Assembly: GCA_037127255.1 (NCBI GenBank)
Contig: JBANSL010000004.1
Location: 54,910,318-54,974,317, forward strand
Direction: 5' to 3'
Source of the DNA: Persicaria tinctoria
Taxonomy: Eukaryota; Streptophyta; Magnoliopsida; Caryophyllales; Polygonaceae
DNA: 64,000 nt
The notes under the pieces are model-generated. The model was not told where the DNA came from. It did no database searches and worked only from the letters and a program-made list of their open reading frames with translations. Position 1 is the first letter of the stretch. Every line of letters starts with the position of its first letter. Positions 1 to 11,597 of the stretch are shown here, in pieces. The position numbers and the translations under genes were made by a program.

Positions 1-129
1 TTATATGAGAATTCGAATTTTTTCCTGTTCGAAAAAAAAAGAAAAATAAAATTAAAAGGGAAAGAGACATCTTTTGCTTTCAATGAGCCAAGTAGCCAAC
101 TATACATTTTTTCCTTGTTCGTTATTTTA

Positions 130-546
130 GTTTTGCATTCCCAATGATTAGGAAGATTATAAAGAGGGCCACGAGGGTAATGGAAACCTTCGGGATGGTG
201 GTAAATACGGGAAGCAAGGAAACGATTTAGATGTGGACTTATGCCCTCGAGACTATATGGATGGCAAGGAACAAGCGGAGCTGACTCTGGAGGAGCTGAG
301 GAGGATGGTGAAACATAGAGATTAGCATACATCATGGGAAGAGAGATTAGCATACATCAACAAGCCAAGGAAGGGAGGGAGAAGGTAGAATGGACGAAAC
401 TGTCGGCGGGCTTCACAAAGGTCAACTGTGATGCAACTGTGGAAGTTAACAAAGGGAGTGGCATCGGGTGCATAGCACGGAATCGGAAAGGGGAGCTTGT
501 GTTTGCTACTGCAAGAAGAACACAAGACAGAACCATCCAATCATGA
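130..546 (+). pseudogene. LINE (non-LTR) RNase H fragment
   Basis: Near 250-280 a reading frame contains an IWMARNKR motif like that before the RNase H domain of plant L1-type elements. After a break, 334-546 reads KVNCDATVEVNKG, GIGCIARNRKGELVFA: the first strands of an RNase H fold (the DAT is the usual DGS/DGA box). The frame is broken and neither reverse transcriptase nor the RNase H C-terminus follows, so this is a dead fragment. It ends next to a short direct repeat (ACACAAGACAGAACC at about 519 and 584). Confidence 0.5.
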
Positions 547-677
547 CATGGATTTCAACACTCGACAGACAAGGGATATCGAACACAAGACAGAACCAGC
601 CAATCGCGAGTAGTTTTACTACCCGCGATCTTCACATCTTTTTTTATATGACTTTTATTATTCATTCACAAATTGTG

Positions 678-778
<101 letters not shown>

Positions 779-1019
779 GGATCATATGTACTCAAGTCTT
801 ATTGTGTATCATGTACACACATCTAGGCCGTTGATCTAAAAGAAATTAAAGGTCAAGATTGTGCCACATAAGGGGGTAACTTTTTAAAAAGAAATGAAAA
901 AAAATGCCCCACCTTTAATTGAAGCGCGTGAATCCCAATTCTTAATCCCCCAACAACCCTAATTAAAAAGGAGAGAAAAAGGCCAAATTGGAGCCGCCTC
1001 CTTCTTGCTCCCTTCTTCT

Positions 1020-1345
1020 TGCTCCCATGGATCCTTTCCCTCCGACGGCGATGGCGAGTGAAGAAGGCGACGAATCCGGCGATGGCGAAGGTGTCGATGG
1101 CGGCGACGATGGGGGTTGTAGAGGCGGAGGCGATGGCGGTTGCAGAGGCGAAGGTGGCGATGGCGGCGACGATCTGGTCCTCTATTCTAGATTTGAGCCT
1201 CCTGCCGCCCTCGCTGCTCCTCGTCGCCCCTCCGTCCTCAGGTCCGGCATCGGCGCAACTGCTTCCTCCTCGATCCGCCCCTCCTTCCTTTGGATTCGGC
1301 GTCGCTGCTTCCTCCTCCACTACTACTTGTCTTTCTCATTCGGCG
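1020..1345. other. GC-rich patch with open frames on both strands
   Basis: A GGCGAYGG-type codon-like repeat keeps several frames open, coding for Gly/Asp-rich or Ala-rich peptides. It may be a captured exon or simple-repeat expansion. I recognise no domain and do not call a gene. Confidence 0.3.
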
Positions 1346-1437
1346 TCGCAGACAATTGATTTGATGATATATATGAGGATTTACTGGTGGTGTGGATGAA
1401 ATTGTGCAGGTGTTGAAGCAAGAGGGTTCATATTTGG

Positions 1438-1535
1438 CCCTCCTGTTGCCTTGGCCATTGGTGCAAAGTTTGTTCCCATGAGGAAACCTGGATCCGCCCC
1501 TCCTGTTGCCTTGGCCATTGGTGCAAAGTTTGTTC
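1438..1535. repeat. Direct duplication, 60-bp spacing
   Basis: A segment of about 37 bp (CCTCCTGTTGCCTTGGCC through GCAAAGTTTGTTC) occurs at 1438-1474 and again at 1498-1534 with no visible change. Confidence 0.9.
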
Positions 1536-1959
1536 AATAATCCCGTCTTCAGGTTTTGCATCTTATTTCTCTCAATTTTTTGATTTTGAATAGATTCTAT
1601 AATTTTGATAGATGTAGGGTTTTCAATTTGGGGGAAATGTTGAAATCGATTTAGGGTTTTCATTTTTGTTATAACTCTTGCAGTTTCAGTACACACATTT
1701 CAGCAACCCTGGTTACACAAACCGGAAAAGAGTCCCTGAAGATTGAAGGTTGCCTGCAATTTTATTTTTGAAGGTTGAATATTGAATATTAAATGTTAAA
1801 GTTTCCAGCAATTTATTCAATTTCAGAGGTATTCGGTAGAAAATCCGAATTATTCAGGTGTATGAAGCGAATTATACAGGTGTATGAACCGATTTTGTGT
1901 TTAAGGATATGAGTTTTTTTAAGGTTGGCATTCATATGAATGAAAAATGCATATACTAT

Positions 1960-2330
1960 CGAATAATCATGTGATACCATTGAATAATCCAGCAATACCA
2001 TCGAATAATATTTAGTTATTTGTTAAAATGACAACCGAATAATATTGTAAGATCATCGAATAATCAAGCGATATCATCGAAGAATCAAGCGATATCATCG
2101 AATAATCAAGCGATATCATCGAATAATTATTAGTTAAAAGTTTAGGGCGTTTTCAAGGTGGTAGCCAATTAGAATAATTCATCGATACCATCACATAATC
2201 TGTCGATACGATCGAATAATCCAGATATACCATCGTATAATCCGTCGATACGATCGAATAATCCAGATATACCATCGCATAATCCGTCGATACGATCGAA
2301 TAATCCAGATATACCATCGAATAATGTCAA
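1960..2330. repeat. Minisatellite built on CATCGAATAATC
   Basis: Units such as ATCATCGAATAATCAAGCG (2045-2130) and CGATCGAATAATCCAGATA (2190-2320) repeat with small changes. The second block has a unit of about 43 bp (CGATACGATCGAATAATCC then AGATATACCATCG). The array lies inside the TIR element, against its right end. Confidence 0.8.
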
Positions 2331-2510
2331 GAGAGTGCATCACACACGCCCCCAATTCAGCAAGTGAGCAAGAAAAAACGTGGGTCCCACTAATTTTTAA
2401 TAAAAAAAAAGCTAAAATTGCCTTTTAATCTCAGCCATCAATTTCATTCAATCAACGGCTCAGATTTGTGTACATGATACACGTTGAGGGCTGAGTACAC
2501 CGGAACCAAC

Positions 2511-2514
<4 letters not shown>

Positions 2515-2562
<48 letters not shown>
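2515..2562. repeat. (TA)n microsatellite
   Basis: Alternating TA that abuts the right end of the TIR element. Confidence 0.95.
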
Positions 2563-2563
<1 letters not shown>

Positions 2564-3240
2564 GATTATCTAATAAATTTATGCCACGTTAGATAATGAA
2601 TACATTTTTTTTTGTAAACATAAATACATTTATTTATCCACGTGTTATCTTATGTATCCAGCTTAATTAATAACTAAAATTAATTTTTATCATTTGAATA
2701 TATAATAAAATCTTATTATGAATATATATATTAATCTCATATCTTAATCAAAGGAAAAATATTATTACAGACCGCGTTTTTCTGTCAACCCTACAAAAAA
2801 AATGAATATTTTTGTAAATATTTTAAAAGTGTGAATATTTTGTTAAATAATTATTTTTAGTGAATATTCTAATTATTTTTAGTGAATATTTAGAGAGAGA
2901 AACAAAAATCAAATGTAACATTTATATTATTTTACATCAATTCAAATGTAATTGATATAATACAATAAAATTTAATTAAAAAACGTGCAATCGAGAGTAT
3001 AAACTAAAATTATAGCTTTAAATTCAAACAAAGACGGATCAATCAACTGGAAAAACATCCACTTCTTACTTGTATACTGGACTTATTGTTATAATAATTG
3101 TTAAGATCACAACACATTAATGGTTATAAAAGTATTCCAGAACCATGAACTCTTATTGTTTAATTGTTTAATGTGATTGTTTAAAGATAAACAAAATTAT
3201 AAAATTAATCTAATCTAAAAAATGGCTCTTGCACTCGATA

Positions 3241-3256
<16 letters not shown>
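2563..3256. other. AT-rich intergenic DNA
   Basis: Nothing coding is seen. The stretch is AT-rich with short repeats (GTGAATATTTTGT-like) and ends in a TA tract (3238-3257) next to the LINE poly(A). Confidence 0.6.
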
Positions 3257-3272
<16 letters not shown>

Positions 3273-4915
3273 GATTAGGAAAAGATTCGGGTGGGCGAGC
3301 CCTACCCGACAGCATCCTTGCGGATGAGGTCAATAAGACCTGGATTGTTGTGAATATCATTACCTCGGGCAGAGTGGCTAAGGTGTGCAACCTTATCAGC
3401 CACTCTATTGCCCATACGAGGTACATGAAAGTAACCTACTTCTTTTACAGTTGACAACATGACTTGAATATCGGAAAGGATTAGTTCAATCTCCCAAGGA
3501 CATTTAGCCGTCTTGTTTAAGTAGTCTATAATTATTTTGCAGTCACCTTCAACCTGGATTCTTTCAATGTGCAGTTGTAATACCTTCTGGATTCCCAGTT
3601 TGAGGGCGAGAGCTTCTGCCATGATGGCATGCTGTTTTCCTAGTAATTTGTGCTCGATGGTGACCGGGCGGCCATTCCAGTCCCTGATAATGATACCTGC
3701 CGTAATGTCACCGTTGGCTAAAGACGAACCATCAAAATTAAGTTTGAACCACCTTAACGGAGGCTTGCGCCATTTAATTGGACGTTGTTTGTCGGTCTTT
3801 CTTGGATAGACTCTTGAGGAGGGATGCATATCGTCATCACCATCACCGTCAATTGCGGATGTTCTCTTCCAGTTATCTATGTGTGATCTGATCAGATGGA
3901 CGGCGGTTTGGTGCTGGGGGATTGGTGCTTGTTGAAACAAGTTTTGGTTCCTGATGTACCAGGTAGTCCACCAAGCGAAGGATAGATCAGTCAGAGCGGC
4001 AGTCGTTAAGCTGGTTCCAAGGCTAGTAAGAATGGGTCTGAAATCCCGGGACTGGATGATCATTCTTGTAATTGTTGTTTGTTCTTGACTCGGAAGTCGG
4101 TATATTTTCCGTATGAAAGGGCATTCCAGGAACAGGTGAGCCTCGTCCTCGGGAGCCGTATTGCATAGTGAACAAGTAGTTGGGACAGCCGACCCTCTGC
4201 ACGATAGGCGCACAGCAGTGGGCAGTCCATTTTGTGCAATCTTCCATAGGAAATTCTTCACCTTAGGGGGAACATCAGTTTTCCAAATCCAAGCGTTCGT
4301 ATCGGTCGGAGTTGAGGATTGTGCTGTTATCAGTTTGTAGGCGCTGGCTGTAGTAAACCATCCTTCCCTGTCTGGCCACCAGTATAGGCGGTCTTGTAGA
4401 TTTGATTCCGGAATAGGAACGTCTAAAATTTCTTTTACAATGTTGTTTGGTAGTACCTTCTGCAGCTTTTCACACCACCATTTCCCCCCCATAATATAGT
4501 CACTAACGGTCTCATTCTGATCGAATCCTAGGATATTACCCACCCGAGACTCTAAGGTGTAGGTAGAGATCCAGTTATCGGTCCAGAATTTTATCGAGCG
4601 TCCGTTTCCTACCGACCAAATAAGGCCTGTTTTAAAAGTGTCAATTAAGTTAGCAAGCTTAGCCCATTGCCAAGAGCTGGCTCCCGATCGTTTGTACTCG
4701 AAAATACTAGCAGAACGTAGGTATTTATGTCTGATTAATGTTACCCAGATATTGTTCGGTTCAGCCAGTATTTTCCACAAAAGTTTCATCTGAAGAGCGA
4801 CATTCATATCGCCAGATTTGCGAATTCCCAACCCGCCATGCTGCTTCGGTTTGCAAATCCTATCCCAACTAATTAACGGCCGATATTGTAAATCCTTGTT
4901 CCAAATGGAAGCATT
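3257..4915 (-). mobile_element. 5'-truncated L1-type LINE
   Basis: On the minus strand the element ends in a poly(A) tail (plus-strand T run at about 3258-3272), preceded by a short 3' UTR and the ORF2 C-terminus. The coding frame can be followed past the first Met up to about 4905, including the LISWDRIC motif found after the RT domain in the other LINEs here. Reverse transcriptase and endonuclease are absent, the usual 5' truncation of target-primed insertion. No clear target-site duplication was found. Confidence 0.85.
3302..4831 (-). CDS. LINE ORF2 C-terminal part: zf-RVT and RNase H
   Basis: 509 uninterrupted codons. Residues about 1-120 are the RT thumb/connection (MNVALQMKLLWKILAEP, then WSVGNGRSIKFWTDNW). 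Residues about 165-245 are the zf-RVT region, with CSLCNTAPEDEAHLFLEC. Residues about 365-500 form an RNase H domain, with FKLNFDGSS (first Asp), AEALALKLGI (Glu) and the C-terminal RMGNRVADKVAHL. The Met is internal; the true ORF2 start was lost by truncation. The open frame suggests a recent insertion, but the fragment cannot transpose by itself. Confidence 0.8.
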   Translation of the reverse strand: MGIRKSGDMNVALQMKLLWKILAEPNNIWVTLIRHKYLRSASIFEYKRSGASSWQWAKLANLIDTFKTGLIWSVGNGRSIKFWTDNWISTYTLESRVGNILGFDQNETVSDYIMGGKWWCEKLQKVLPNNIVKEILDVPIPESNLQDRLYWWPDREGWFTTASAYKLITAQSSTPTDTNAWIWKTDVPPKVKNFLWKIAQNGLPTAVRLSCRGSAVPTTCSLCNTAPEDEAHLFLECPFIRKIYRLPSQEQTTITRMIIQSRDFRPILTSLGTSLTTAALTDLSFAWWTTWYIRNQNLFQQAPIPQHQTAVHLIRSHIDNWKRTSAIDGDGDDDMHPSSRVYPRKTDKQRPIKWRKPPLRWFKLNFDGSSLANGDITAGIIIRDWNGRPVTIEHKLLGKQHAIMAEALALKLGIQKVLQLHIERIQVEGDCKIIIDYLNKTAKCPWEIELILSDIQVMLSTVKEVGYFHVPRMGNRVADKVAHLSHSARGNDIHNNPGLIDLIRKDAVG

Positions 4916-5130
4916 AAACTGTGATCACATGCAAAATCAAATATCAATTCGATCCCCGCGTCCATACTGTTACAAATTGATAGCCGGCAAAATCAAATGG
5001 AAGCATTCTATCTTTAATATAACCTATTAATCGTGAACTAATCTATCTTTAATACTCCGTATAACTTATAAACTAAATATTCTATAGCCGGCAAAATCAA
5101 ATGGAAGCATTATATCTTTAATATAACCTA
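4916..5130. repeat. Short direct repeats in AT-rich DNA
   Basis: TAGCCGGCAAAATCAAATGG followed by AAGCATT occurs at about 4981 and 5086, each followed by TATCTTTAATATAACCTAT. A related AATCTATCTTTAAT motif recurs near 5040 and 5950, so this is an old local duplication. Confidence 0.7.
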
Positions 5131-5770
5131 TCTATATAAACTCTTAATTTAGAAGAGTTTAAGATGATGTGTCAAGTTTAGAGGAATTTTAAAAGTCTTA
5201 ACCAATCATTTTTTTTTCCATTTTTCTTTGATTTTCTTTAATTTTATTTTTTTTCTTCTTTTTCCTTTAATTCTCTTTTTGATTTAATTTTACTAACTAT
5301 CTATATAAACTCTTAATTTAGAAGAGTTTATGATGATGTGTCAAGCTTAGAGGAATTTTAGAAGTCTTAACCAATCATTTTTTTTCCATTTTTCTTTGAT
5401 TTTCTTTAATTTTATTTTTTTTCTTCTTTTTCCTTTAATTCTCTTTTTGATTTAATTTTACTAACTATTAGGCTTAATTCAAAACATTGATCTTAGCCTA
5501 AATTATAATTTTAGTAGTTTTTTTCTAAAAAAACAATTGGATTAATTCAAAACATAAAATTAATAATAAGAAAACATAAAATTAATACCAGTAATCTATA
5601 TCTATATATATATATACACTACTTTAATTGTTTTCTCAACCCATGAGTTTAATTCAAAATATTTAATTATCTAAACTTTTACAATTATGTTATAATATTA
5701 ATTTAATATATTAGTTAGATTTTACTTATAAAAAAACCGCGCCAATGCGCGGTTTTGAGAGCTCGCCTGG
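5131..5770 (+). mobile_element. Helitron-like element with doubled 5' end
   Basis: TCTATATAAACTCTTAAT, a Helitron-type 5' end preceded by A, occurs at 5131 and at 5300. The two 169-bp copies are nearly identical. Downstream a perfect 10-bp stem with a CAAT loop (5733-5756, AAAACCGCGC arm) is followed 10 bp later by CTGG (5767-5770), matching hairpin plus CTRR. The base after CTGG is A rather than the expected T, so the exact 3' end is uncertain. No Rep/helicase is present, so it would be non-autonomous. Confidence 0.55.
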
Positions 5771-5774
5771 ATCA

Positions 5775-5905
5775 AGATCATTATTTGACCCACAAAAGGT
5801 CATCTTGATCAGCATCATTCTCCCCTTCTTAGCTTCGATTCGTCCTCGAATCGAGTCGTTGATGATCAAAGGGGAAGGAGCAACCACCAAAAAGTAACTT
5901 CCTTG
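5775..5905 (-). mobile_element. Possible gypsy 3'-end scrap
   Basis: Read on the minus strand, GATTCGAGGACGAATCGAAG followed by AAGGGGAGAATGATG resembles the last codons and purine-rich stretch before the 3' LTR of chromovirus-type gypsy elements. No other part of such an element adjoins it. Confidence 0.3.
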
Positions 5906-6757
5906 ACAATCAACTTGAGATGGATCATACTAGTTATTAATTATTATTAATCGTGAACTAATCTATCTTTAATCTTTAATAAAAACTATTTGAAATCTTT
6001 GGATTTAAATTAAATATAAAAAAGCACCAAATTTTTATTTAATGAATATAAAAAAATGGAAGCATATCTCAATCACTTGAATTGCATATCTTTTTAACAT
6101 AAAATATATAAAATTAGTTGAAATTACACGTAGATAAATTGAGTAGACGGTTGTATGACATGGATTAAATTGATTGGATATTCATTAATTGATGTGTCAA
6201 AAAAACCCGGTCAGAATGCATCAGAAAAAGACACATAAGCAAATCGTGCCAGAGCCCGCCACATAGGATTTCCACGCCTCTGTTTTAGTATTGATATATT
6301 GATTGATATTGATATATACTTTTTTGGGTTGATTTAGGCCAAACACAAAACTTAGACAAAAAAAAAAAAACACTTCGGGTCTCCTTAGGGCCTAAGGAGA
6401 ACTGAGGCTCAAGCACCAGGAGTCGCCAAAACAACAACAAACTCTGGCTATGGCAGCCAGAGCTGAGCACGGGCGGACCCTGACGTCGGAAGCCGTCGAC
6501 GGCTATGAACGCAACACCACTGCACCACCAGGGGTGAGAGGAGGCCATAGGCACCAGGAGGTGAGGAAGGTTTAAGAGGCCAGAACGGAGCCCCAAACCT
6601 CTTCCGGGAGAGCAAATCCCCGGAGAAGGTTGAATCCGCCACAGATGCGAGGGAGATGGCGATGGAGTAGCCGGAGAAGCGAAGACAAATTTAAGACATC
6701 GGAGTTCGTGTCGATGGTGGCGTCGGAGGTGGCGAGGTTAGAGACACGAATGGAGAA
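5906..6757. other. Intergenic; GC-rich patch of unknown origin
   Basis: 5906-6360 is AT-rich without features. From 6370 to 6757 composition turns GC-rich and short frames open on both strands, with no recognisable domain. A near-palindrome CTCCTTAGGGCCTAAGGAG lies at about 6379-6397. The patch is cut by the Copia element and was probably continuous with 12822 onward. Confidence 0.4.
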
Positions 6758-6762
6758 ACGAG

Positions 6763-7440
6763 TGTTGGAGAAATGTTCATTGTGGGGGTTTTCATTTATG
6801 TCTTTTGAACTTCCTTTCTTGTCCCACATTGAATACTAAGGGGTTTGGGGGGGTTGTTTTTAAGGAGGAGTTATTGAAGGGGTTATTGAGAGTTGGGATA
6901 GGGATCCCACACGCGCGCACCACCACCGCCGCCGCCGGTCCGTGTTCGTGACACGTGCGTGTGCGCGGTGCTGGTCATGTTTTACGTCGTGTTTTAATTT
7001 CATCAATTAAATTAGCCTCGGATAGAGTTGAATTAGGGTTTGACCGATTCAGCTTTGTCACACGTTTTTGTAAAACGGTTTCAGATTTGGTCCGAGATCT
7101 CAGGGTGGTGGAGCGTCTCTTCTCTGGTTTTAAACCGACGCCGCCATTCAGTTTTTCACACAGAAAACTCGAAACTCCTCCTTCTTCTCTCTTTCTTTTG
7201 CAACCGTTCTGGGTCCTGGGTGGTTCCATTGCTTCGACGGCGAGTGCACACCTGAGAAGCCGCTGTGTATCCTTGGGGGGCGACGCCAGTAGCCGACCTG
7301 CACCGTGGTGTCGGGGCGATTTCGCTTCTAAGGCAGTGGTTCCTTTCATACCACGCCACAACCTTAAACACGGGTTTTCACTGATCTTTCTAAGCGATTT
7401 TCCAAACTAAATTGAGGCTACATTCGCAGAATCAATCCAA
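6763..7440 (+). repeat. Copia 5' LTR
   Basis: TGTTGGAGAAATG...CCAACA, repeated at 12138-12816. It contains a GC-rich trinucleotide stretch (CACCACCACCGCC, about 6918) and a G run. No clear TATA box could be chosen by eye. Confidence 0.95.
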
Positions 7441-7472
7441 CAATTTAGAAGCGAAATTCATCTGTTTCTGCG

Positions 7473-10400
7473 ATGGCTTTCCAATTCTTCAAACCGCTCC
7501 TGGATCTGTCGAAATTGGAGCCGCTGGATGGGACGAACTACAAGCGGTGGTCGCAGAAGATGCTCATCTTCTTCGAGCAATTGGAGGTCGACTACGTCCT
7601 CCTGCAGGAGGCTCCTGCGCCTACGACATCTGCTTCTTCAACCTCTGTCATCGGCGCTGCAGACAAGGGCAAGGCTGTCAACGTCGACGACGATGCTGAT
7701 GTTGTCGACAAGGGTAAAGCTGTCGACATGGGTAAGAAGGCTACTGATGATGACCTCGCACGGGCTAAACAGTATGAGTCCGACAATAAGTCAGTGCGAG
7801 GCCATCTTCTCAGCCATGTCTCGAACCCTATTTTTGATCTGATCTCTGTGCATAAATCTGCTAAATATATTTGGGGTCTGCTAGAGAAGAAATATGGGGC
7901 TGACGATGCAGGGAAAAAGAAGTATGCTGTGGGAAAGTTCATGCAGTTCAAGATGGTCGATGATAAGCCTATCATGGACCAGGTGCACGAGTATGAGAAT
8001 CTGGTGGCTGACATACTCTCCGAGGGTATGAAGATGTGTGAGGTCCTGCAGGCGAATTTTCTGATCGAGAAGTTGCCTGACTCGTGGGGTGGCTATCGCA
8101 ACCATCTGAAGCACAAGAAGAAGGATCTGACCCTGGAGGAGCTCGTCGGTCACATGAAGATCGAAGAGGCTAATCGCCTCAAAGACAAACCTAAGCCTCA
8201 ATCTGCTGATTCTGTGAAGGCTAATCTGGTTGAATCTTCTGTGAAATCTGATAGGTCCAAGCAAGGAAACAAGCCTGGAGGTTCTAAGCCCAACATGAAA
8301 CCAAGGAAAGGCCAGAAGTTCAAGAAGTCTGGCAATCAGCCGGACAAGCAGCAGCATCAGAAACAGGGAGGCACTGGGATCGGCTGCTATGTCTGTGGCA
8401 AGCCAGGCCACAAGGCTTGGCAGTGCCGCAATCGGGCTGACATCCAGAACCAAGGACAGCAGCAGAACAAGCCCGCAGCTCCAGCCCAGCAGCAAGCCAA
8501 TGTTGTCCAGGACAACAACCAGCTGATAGCCATGATCACTGAAGTCAACCATGTGGGCGGCCAGGTTGATTGGCTCTTGGACAGCGGAGCCACTCGACAC
8601 TTCTGCGCCAACAAGGACCTGTTTGCTGAGTTTGAGGATGCTACAGACATCGACCAGGTCTACATGGGAAACTCGAGCATCTCTCGAGTGCTAGGCAAAG
8701 GGAAGGTTGCACTCAAACTCACCTCAGGGAAGTCTTTTACCCTAGTGAATGTGCTTTATGTTCCTTCTCTGCGCCGAAATCTGATTTCATGTGGTTTGCT
8801 TGAGATAGCTGGAATTAAGCAAGTGACTGATGCTGGAAAAATGGTCTTAACCAAAAATGGAGAATTTGTAGGCAAAGCTTATAGGGCTGATTTTCTGTAT
8901 GTGCTTGAGACCATGATTGAGAATAATGAGAATGCTTCTACTTCTGCTTATATTGCTGAGTCTGTTGATTTATGGCATGCTAGACTAGGACATGTGAATG
9001 CAAAATCTGTATGTCGATTGCATGATATGGGTTTGATTCCTAGCCTTTCAAAACATGACCATAGCAAATGTGAAATATGTGTTGAGGCCAAATTTCATAA
9101 ACAACCATTTAAAACGGTGTTAGAAAGGACAACTGAATTGCTGGAGTTAGTCCATTCTGATTTGGCTGATTTTAAGACCACTGAGAGTAGAGGTGGCAAA
9201 CGCTATTATATCACATTTGTGGATGACCATTCTAGATATACTAAGGTATACTTGCTTAGGTCTAAAGATGAAGCAGAAAGCATGTTTTATGTGTATAAAG
9301 CTGAAGTAGAAAACCAATTAAACCGAAAGATTAAAAGGCTTAGATCTGATAGAGGCGGTGAATATGTCACTCATTCTTTGAGACAATTTTGTGAGAAAAA
9401 TGGCATTATTCATGAGTTTACAGCTCCCTATAGCCCACAACAAAATGGTATTGCTGAAAGGAAAAACAGAACTTTAAAGGAAATGATGAATGCTATGCTT
9501 TCTAGTTCTGGTTTGCCTGATAACATGTGGGGGGAAGCTGTATTGTCCGCAAATCATATTTTGAATAAGGTACCTCATAAGAAGCTGGACAAGACACCTT
9601 ATGAGCTTTGGAAAGGGCATCCGCCTAATCTGAAATTCTTAAAGGTGTGGGGGTGTCTAGGTAAGGTGGGGTTACCTTCGTTCAAAGTTGATACTATTGG
9701 GTCTAAGACTTTTGATGCAATTATGATTGGTTATGCTGATAACAGTGCTGCATATCGTTTTATGTGCTTGAGTGATCGTACCTTGTGTGAATATCGTGAT
9801 GCTGTTTTCTTTGAGCATGTGTTTCCTTTAAAGAAATCTGCATTGCCTGCTAATGATTCTTCATCTCATGATGCATCTTCATCCATGCCTAATACTGCTA
9901 TGCCTATTGCTCAATCTGATCATGATGAACCTAGGAAAAGTAAAAGGCGTAGGAAGGAAACTAGTTTTGGTCCTGATTTTGTGACTGCATTTCTAGTTGA
10001 ACTGAATGATTTGAATGAACTAGATGAGACGTTCATTAGTCTTCATATGATAGAAGATGATCCTAAGACCTATGATGAGGCAATAAGTTCACTAGATGCT
10101 AGTTTTTGGAAAGATGCTATTAACAGTGAGATAGAATCCATTATGTCTAATCACACTTGGGAACTAGTTGATATGCCTAAAGGAAATAGAGCCATTAGTT
10201 GTAAGTGGATCTTTAAGAAGAAGCTTAAAGTGGATGGCTCAGTTGATAGATATAAGGCAAGACTAGTTATAAGAGGATTCACTCAGAGATATGGCATTGA
10301 CTTCTTTGACACTTATTCTCCTGTTACAAAAATTGCTACCATTCGTGCATTGTTTGCTTTGGCTTCTAGCCATAAAATGCTTGTTCATCAGATGGATGTT

Positions 10401-11597
10401 AAAACTGCATTTTTGAATGGTGATCTAAATGAGGAAATTTATATGGAACAACCTCCAGGGTGCGTGGTTCCAGGACAGGAAAACAAAGTGTGCAAGCTAC
10501 AGAAGTCATTGTATGGACTCAAGCAAGCACCAAAGCAATGGTATGAGAAGTTTCACACAACTATCCTAAGCTTTGGATTTGAGGTAAACGGATCTGATGC
10601 CTGTGTCTATTCTAAGAGGTTTGGTGCTGATTGTGTGATTATATGTTTATATGTGGATGACATGTTGTTATTTGGATCACACATAAATGCTATAAACACA
10701 ACCAAACAGTTTTTGTCATCTAAGTTTGAGATGAAAGACATGGGTGAAGCTGATGTCATTCTAGGTGTTAAAGTAACTAGAATAGAAAATGGCTTCATTT
10801 TATCACAACCTCATTATGTAGAGAAAATGTTGAAAAGGTTTGGTAAATTTGATGTTGTGCCAGTTAGAACTCCTTATGATGCTAGCATGCAATTGAAGAA
10901 ATTTTTTGGAATTGGTGTTTCCCAAAATGAGTATGCTAAAATAATTGGGAGTTTAATGTTTCTGATGAACTATACTCGGCCTGATATTGCATATGCTGTT
11001 AGTAGACTCAGTAGATATACCCATAACCCCAGTAGTGAGCATTGGATTGCACTTAACATATTATTGAGATATCTTAAGGGCACCTTTGATTGGGGTTTAC
11101 ATTATGTGGGCTATCCCCATGCTTTAGAGGGATACTGTGATGCAAACTGGGTCACTGACAATGATGAGGTTAGCTCCACTAGTGGTTATGTGTTCACTTT
11201 ATGTGGTGGTGCTATATCATGGAAGTCATCAAAACAAACTTGCATTGCTAGATCAATTATGGAATCTGAGTTCATAGCATTAGATTTAGCTGGTCAAGAG
11301 GCTGAGTGGTTGAGAAGCTTACTGGCTGACTTACCTTTGTGGGGGCATAAGACCCCAACTATTTCTCTACATTGTGACGCACAATCTGCTATTTGTGTAG
11401 CTAACAGCAATACTTACAATGGTAAGAAGAGACACATTCGGATTAGACATGAAGCTGTGAGACAGCTGATTGCTACCGGTGTCATTTGCTTGGAGTATGT
11501 GAAGTCCGAGAGGAATTTGGCAGATCCGTTGACGAAAGGGCTGAACAGAAGGATGGTCCTTGAATCGTCTAAGGGAATGGGGCTCAAACCCACGTGA
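7473..11597 (+). CDS. Copia gag-pol polyprotein, intact
   Basis: 1374 codons without a stop. Order: gag of UBN2 type (residues about 15-270); CCHC knuckle [14 protein letters not shown] (about 305); aspartic protease [12 protein letters not shown] (about 368); GAG-pre-integrase HARLGHVN...CEIC; integrase with HSD (about 561), FVDDHSRY (about 583) and the Glu in [10 protein letters not shown] (about 661); reverse transcriptase from about residue 890, with [12 protein letters not shown] and the YVDD catalytic box (about 1059); RNase H with YCDANW (about 1220) and [10 protein letters not shown]. This is the Copia order (integrase before RT). The ATG lies only 32 bp after the LTR, in the leader of the genomic RNA. 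The protein would form virus-like particles, copy the RNA and integrate it. All catalytic motifs I can check are present, so it may be active. Confidence 0.96.
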   Translation: MAFQFFKPLLDLSKLEPLDGTNYKRWSQKMLIFFEQLEVDYVLLQEAPAPTTSASSTSVIGAADKGKAVNVDDDADVVDKGKAVDMGKKATDDDLARAKQYESDNKSVRGHLLSHVSNPIFDLISVHKSAKYIWGLLEKKYGADDAGKKKYAVGKFMQFKMVDDKPIMDQVHEYENLVADILSEGMKMCEVLQANFLIEKLPDSWGGYRNHLKHKKKDLTLEELVGHMKIEEANRLKDKPKPQSADSVKANLVESSVKSDRSKQGNKPGGSKPNMKPRKGQKFKKSGNQPDKQQHQKQGGTGIGCYVCGKPGHKAWQCRNRADIQNQGQQQNKPAAPAQQQANVVQDNNQLIAMITEVNHVGGQVDWLLDSGATRHFCANKDLFAEFEDATDIDQVYMGNSSISRVLGKGKVALKLTSGKSFTLVNVLYVPSLRRNLISCGLLEIAGIKQVTDAGKMVLTKNGEFVGKAYRADFLYVLETMIENNENASTSAYIAESVDLWHARLGHVNAKSVCRLHDMGLIPSLSKHDHSKCEICVEAKFHKQPFKTVLERTTELLELVHSDLADFKTTESRGGKRYYITFVDDHSRYTKVYLLRSKDEAESMFYVYKAEVENQLNRKIKRLRSDRGGEYVTHSLRQFCEKNGIIHEFTAPYSPQQNGIAERKNRTLKEMMNAMLSSSGLPDNMWGEAVLSANHILNKVPHKKLDKTPYELWKGHPPNLKFLKVWGCLGKVGLPSFKVDTIGSKTFDAIMIGYADNSAAYRFMCLSDRTLCEYRDAVFFEHVFPLKKSALPANDSSSHDASSSMPNTAMPIAQSDHDEPRKSKRRRKETSFGPDFVTAFLVELNDLNELDETFISLHMIEDDPKTYDEAISSLDASFWKDAINSEIESIMSNHTWELVDMPKGNRAISCKWIFKKKLKVDGSVDRYKARLVIRGFTQRYGIDFFDTYSPVTKIATIRALFALASSHKMLVHQMDVKTAFLNGDLNEEIYMEQPPGCVVPGQENKVCKLQKSLYGLKQAPKQWYEKFHTTILSFGFEVNGSDACVYSKRFGADCVIICLYVDDMLLFGSHINAINTTKQFLSSKFEMKDMGEADVILGVKVTRIENGFILSQPHYVEKMLKRFGKFDVVPVRTPYDASMQLKKFFGIGVSQNEYAKIIGSLMFLMNYTRPDIAYAVSRLSRYTHNPSSEHWIALNILLRYLKGTFDWGLHYVGYPHALEGYCDANWVTDNDEVSSTSGYVFTLCGGAISWKSSKQTCIARSIMESEFIALDLAGQEAEWLRSLLADLPLWGHKTPTISLHCDAQSAICVANSNTYNGKKRHIRIRHEAVRQLIATGVICLEYVKSERNLADPLTKGLNRRMVLESSKGMGLKPT

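Larger units (their letters stand above)
779..2513. mobile_element. TIR element of about 1.7 kb inserted in a TA microsatellite
   Basis: The left end (about 779-850) and the reverse complement of the right end (about 2440-2513) align over roughly 70 bp. They share TGTACTCA, TGTATCATGTACACA and GCCGTTGAT in the same order, so these are terminal inverted repeats. Both ends abut TA repeats, as in TIR elements that target (TA)n tracts. No transposase is visible. The interior has a GC-rich patch (1020-1330) open on both strands, a 60-bp-spaced duplication and a minisatellite, so the element is non-autonomous. The superfamily (Mutator-like or other) cannot be told from the sequence alone. Confidence 0.7.

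Noticed and set aside
853..1399. Three overlapping ORFs of over 120 residues on both strands
   Set aside because: They are open on both strands because of a GGCGAY-type repeat; no domain, and they lie inside a TIR element. Reported only as a GC-rich patch.
2039..2330. Regularly spaced repeats resembling a CRISPR array
   Set aside because: The spacers are themselves repeats of the same unit and the context is a plant transposon; it is a minisatellite.
7592..8650. Minus-strand ORFs opposite the Copia gag
   Set aside because: Shadows of the 1374-codon plus-strand frame with no domains.
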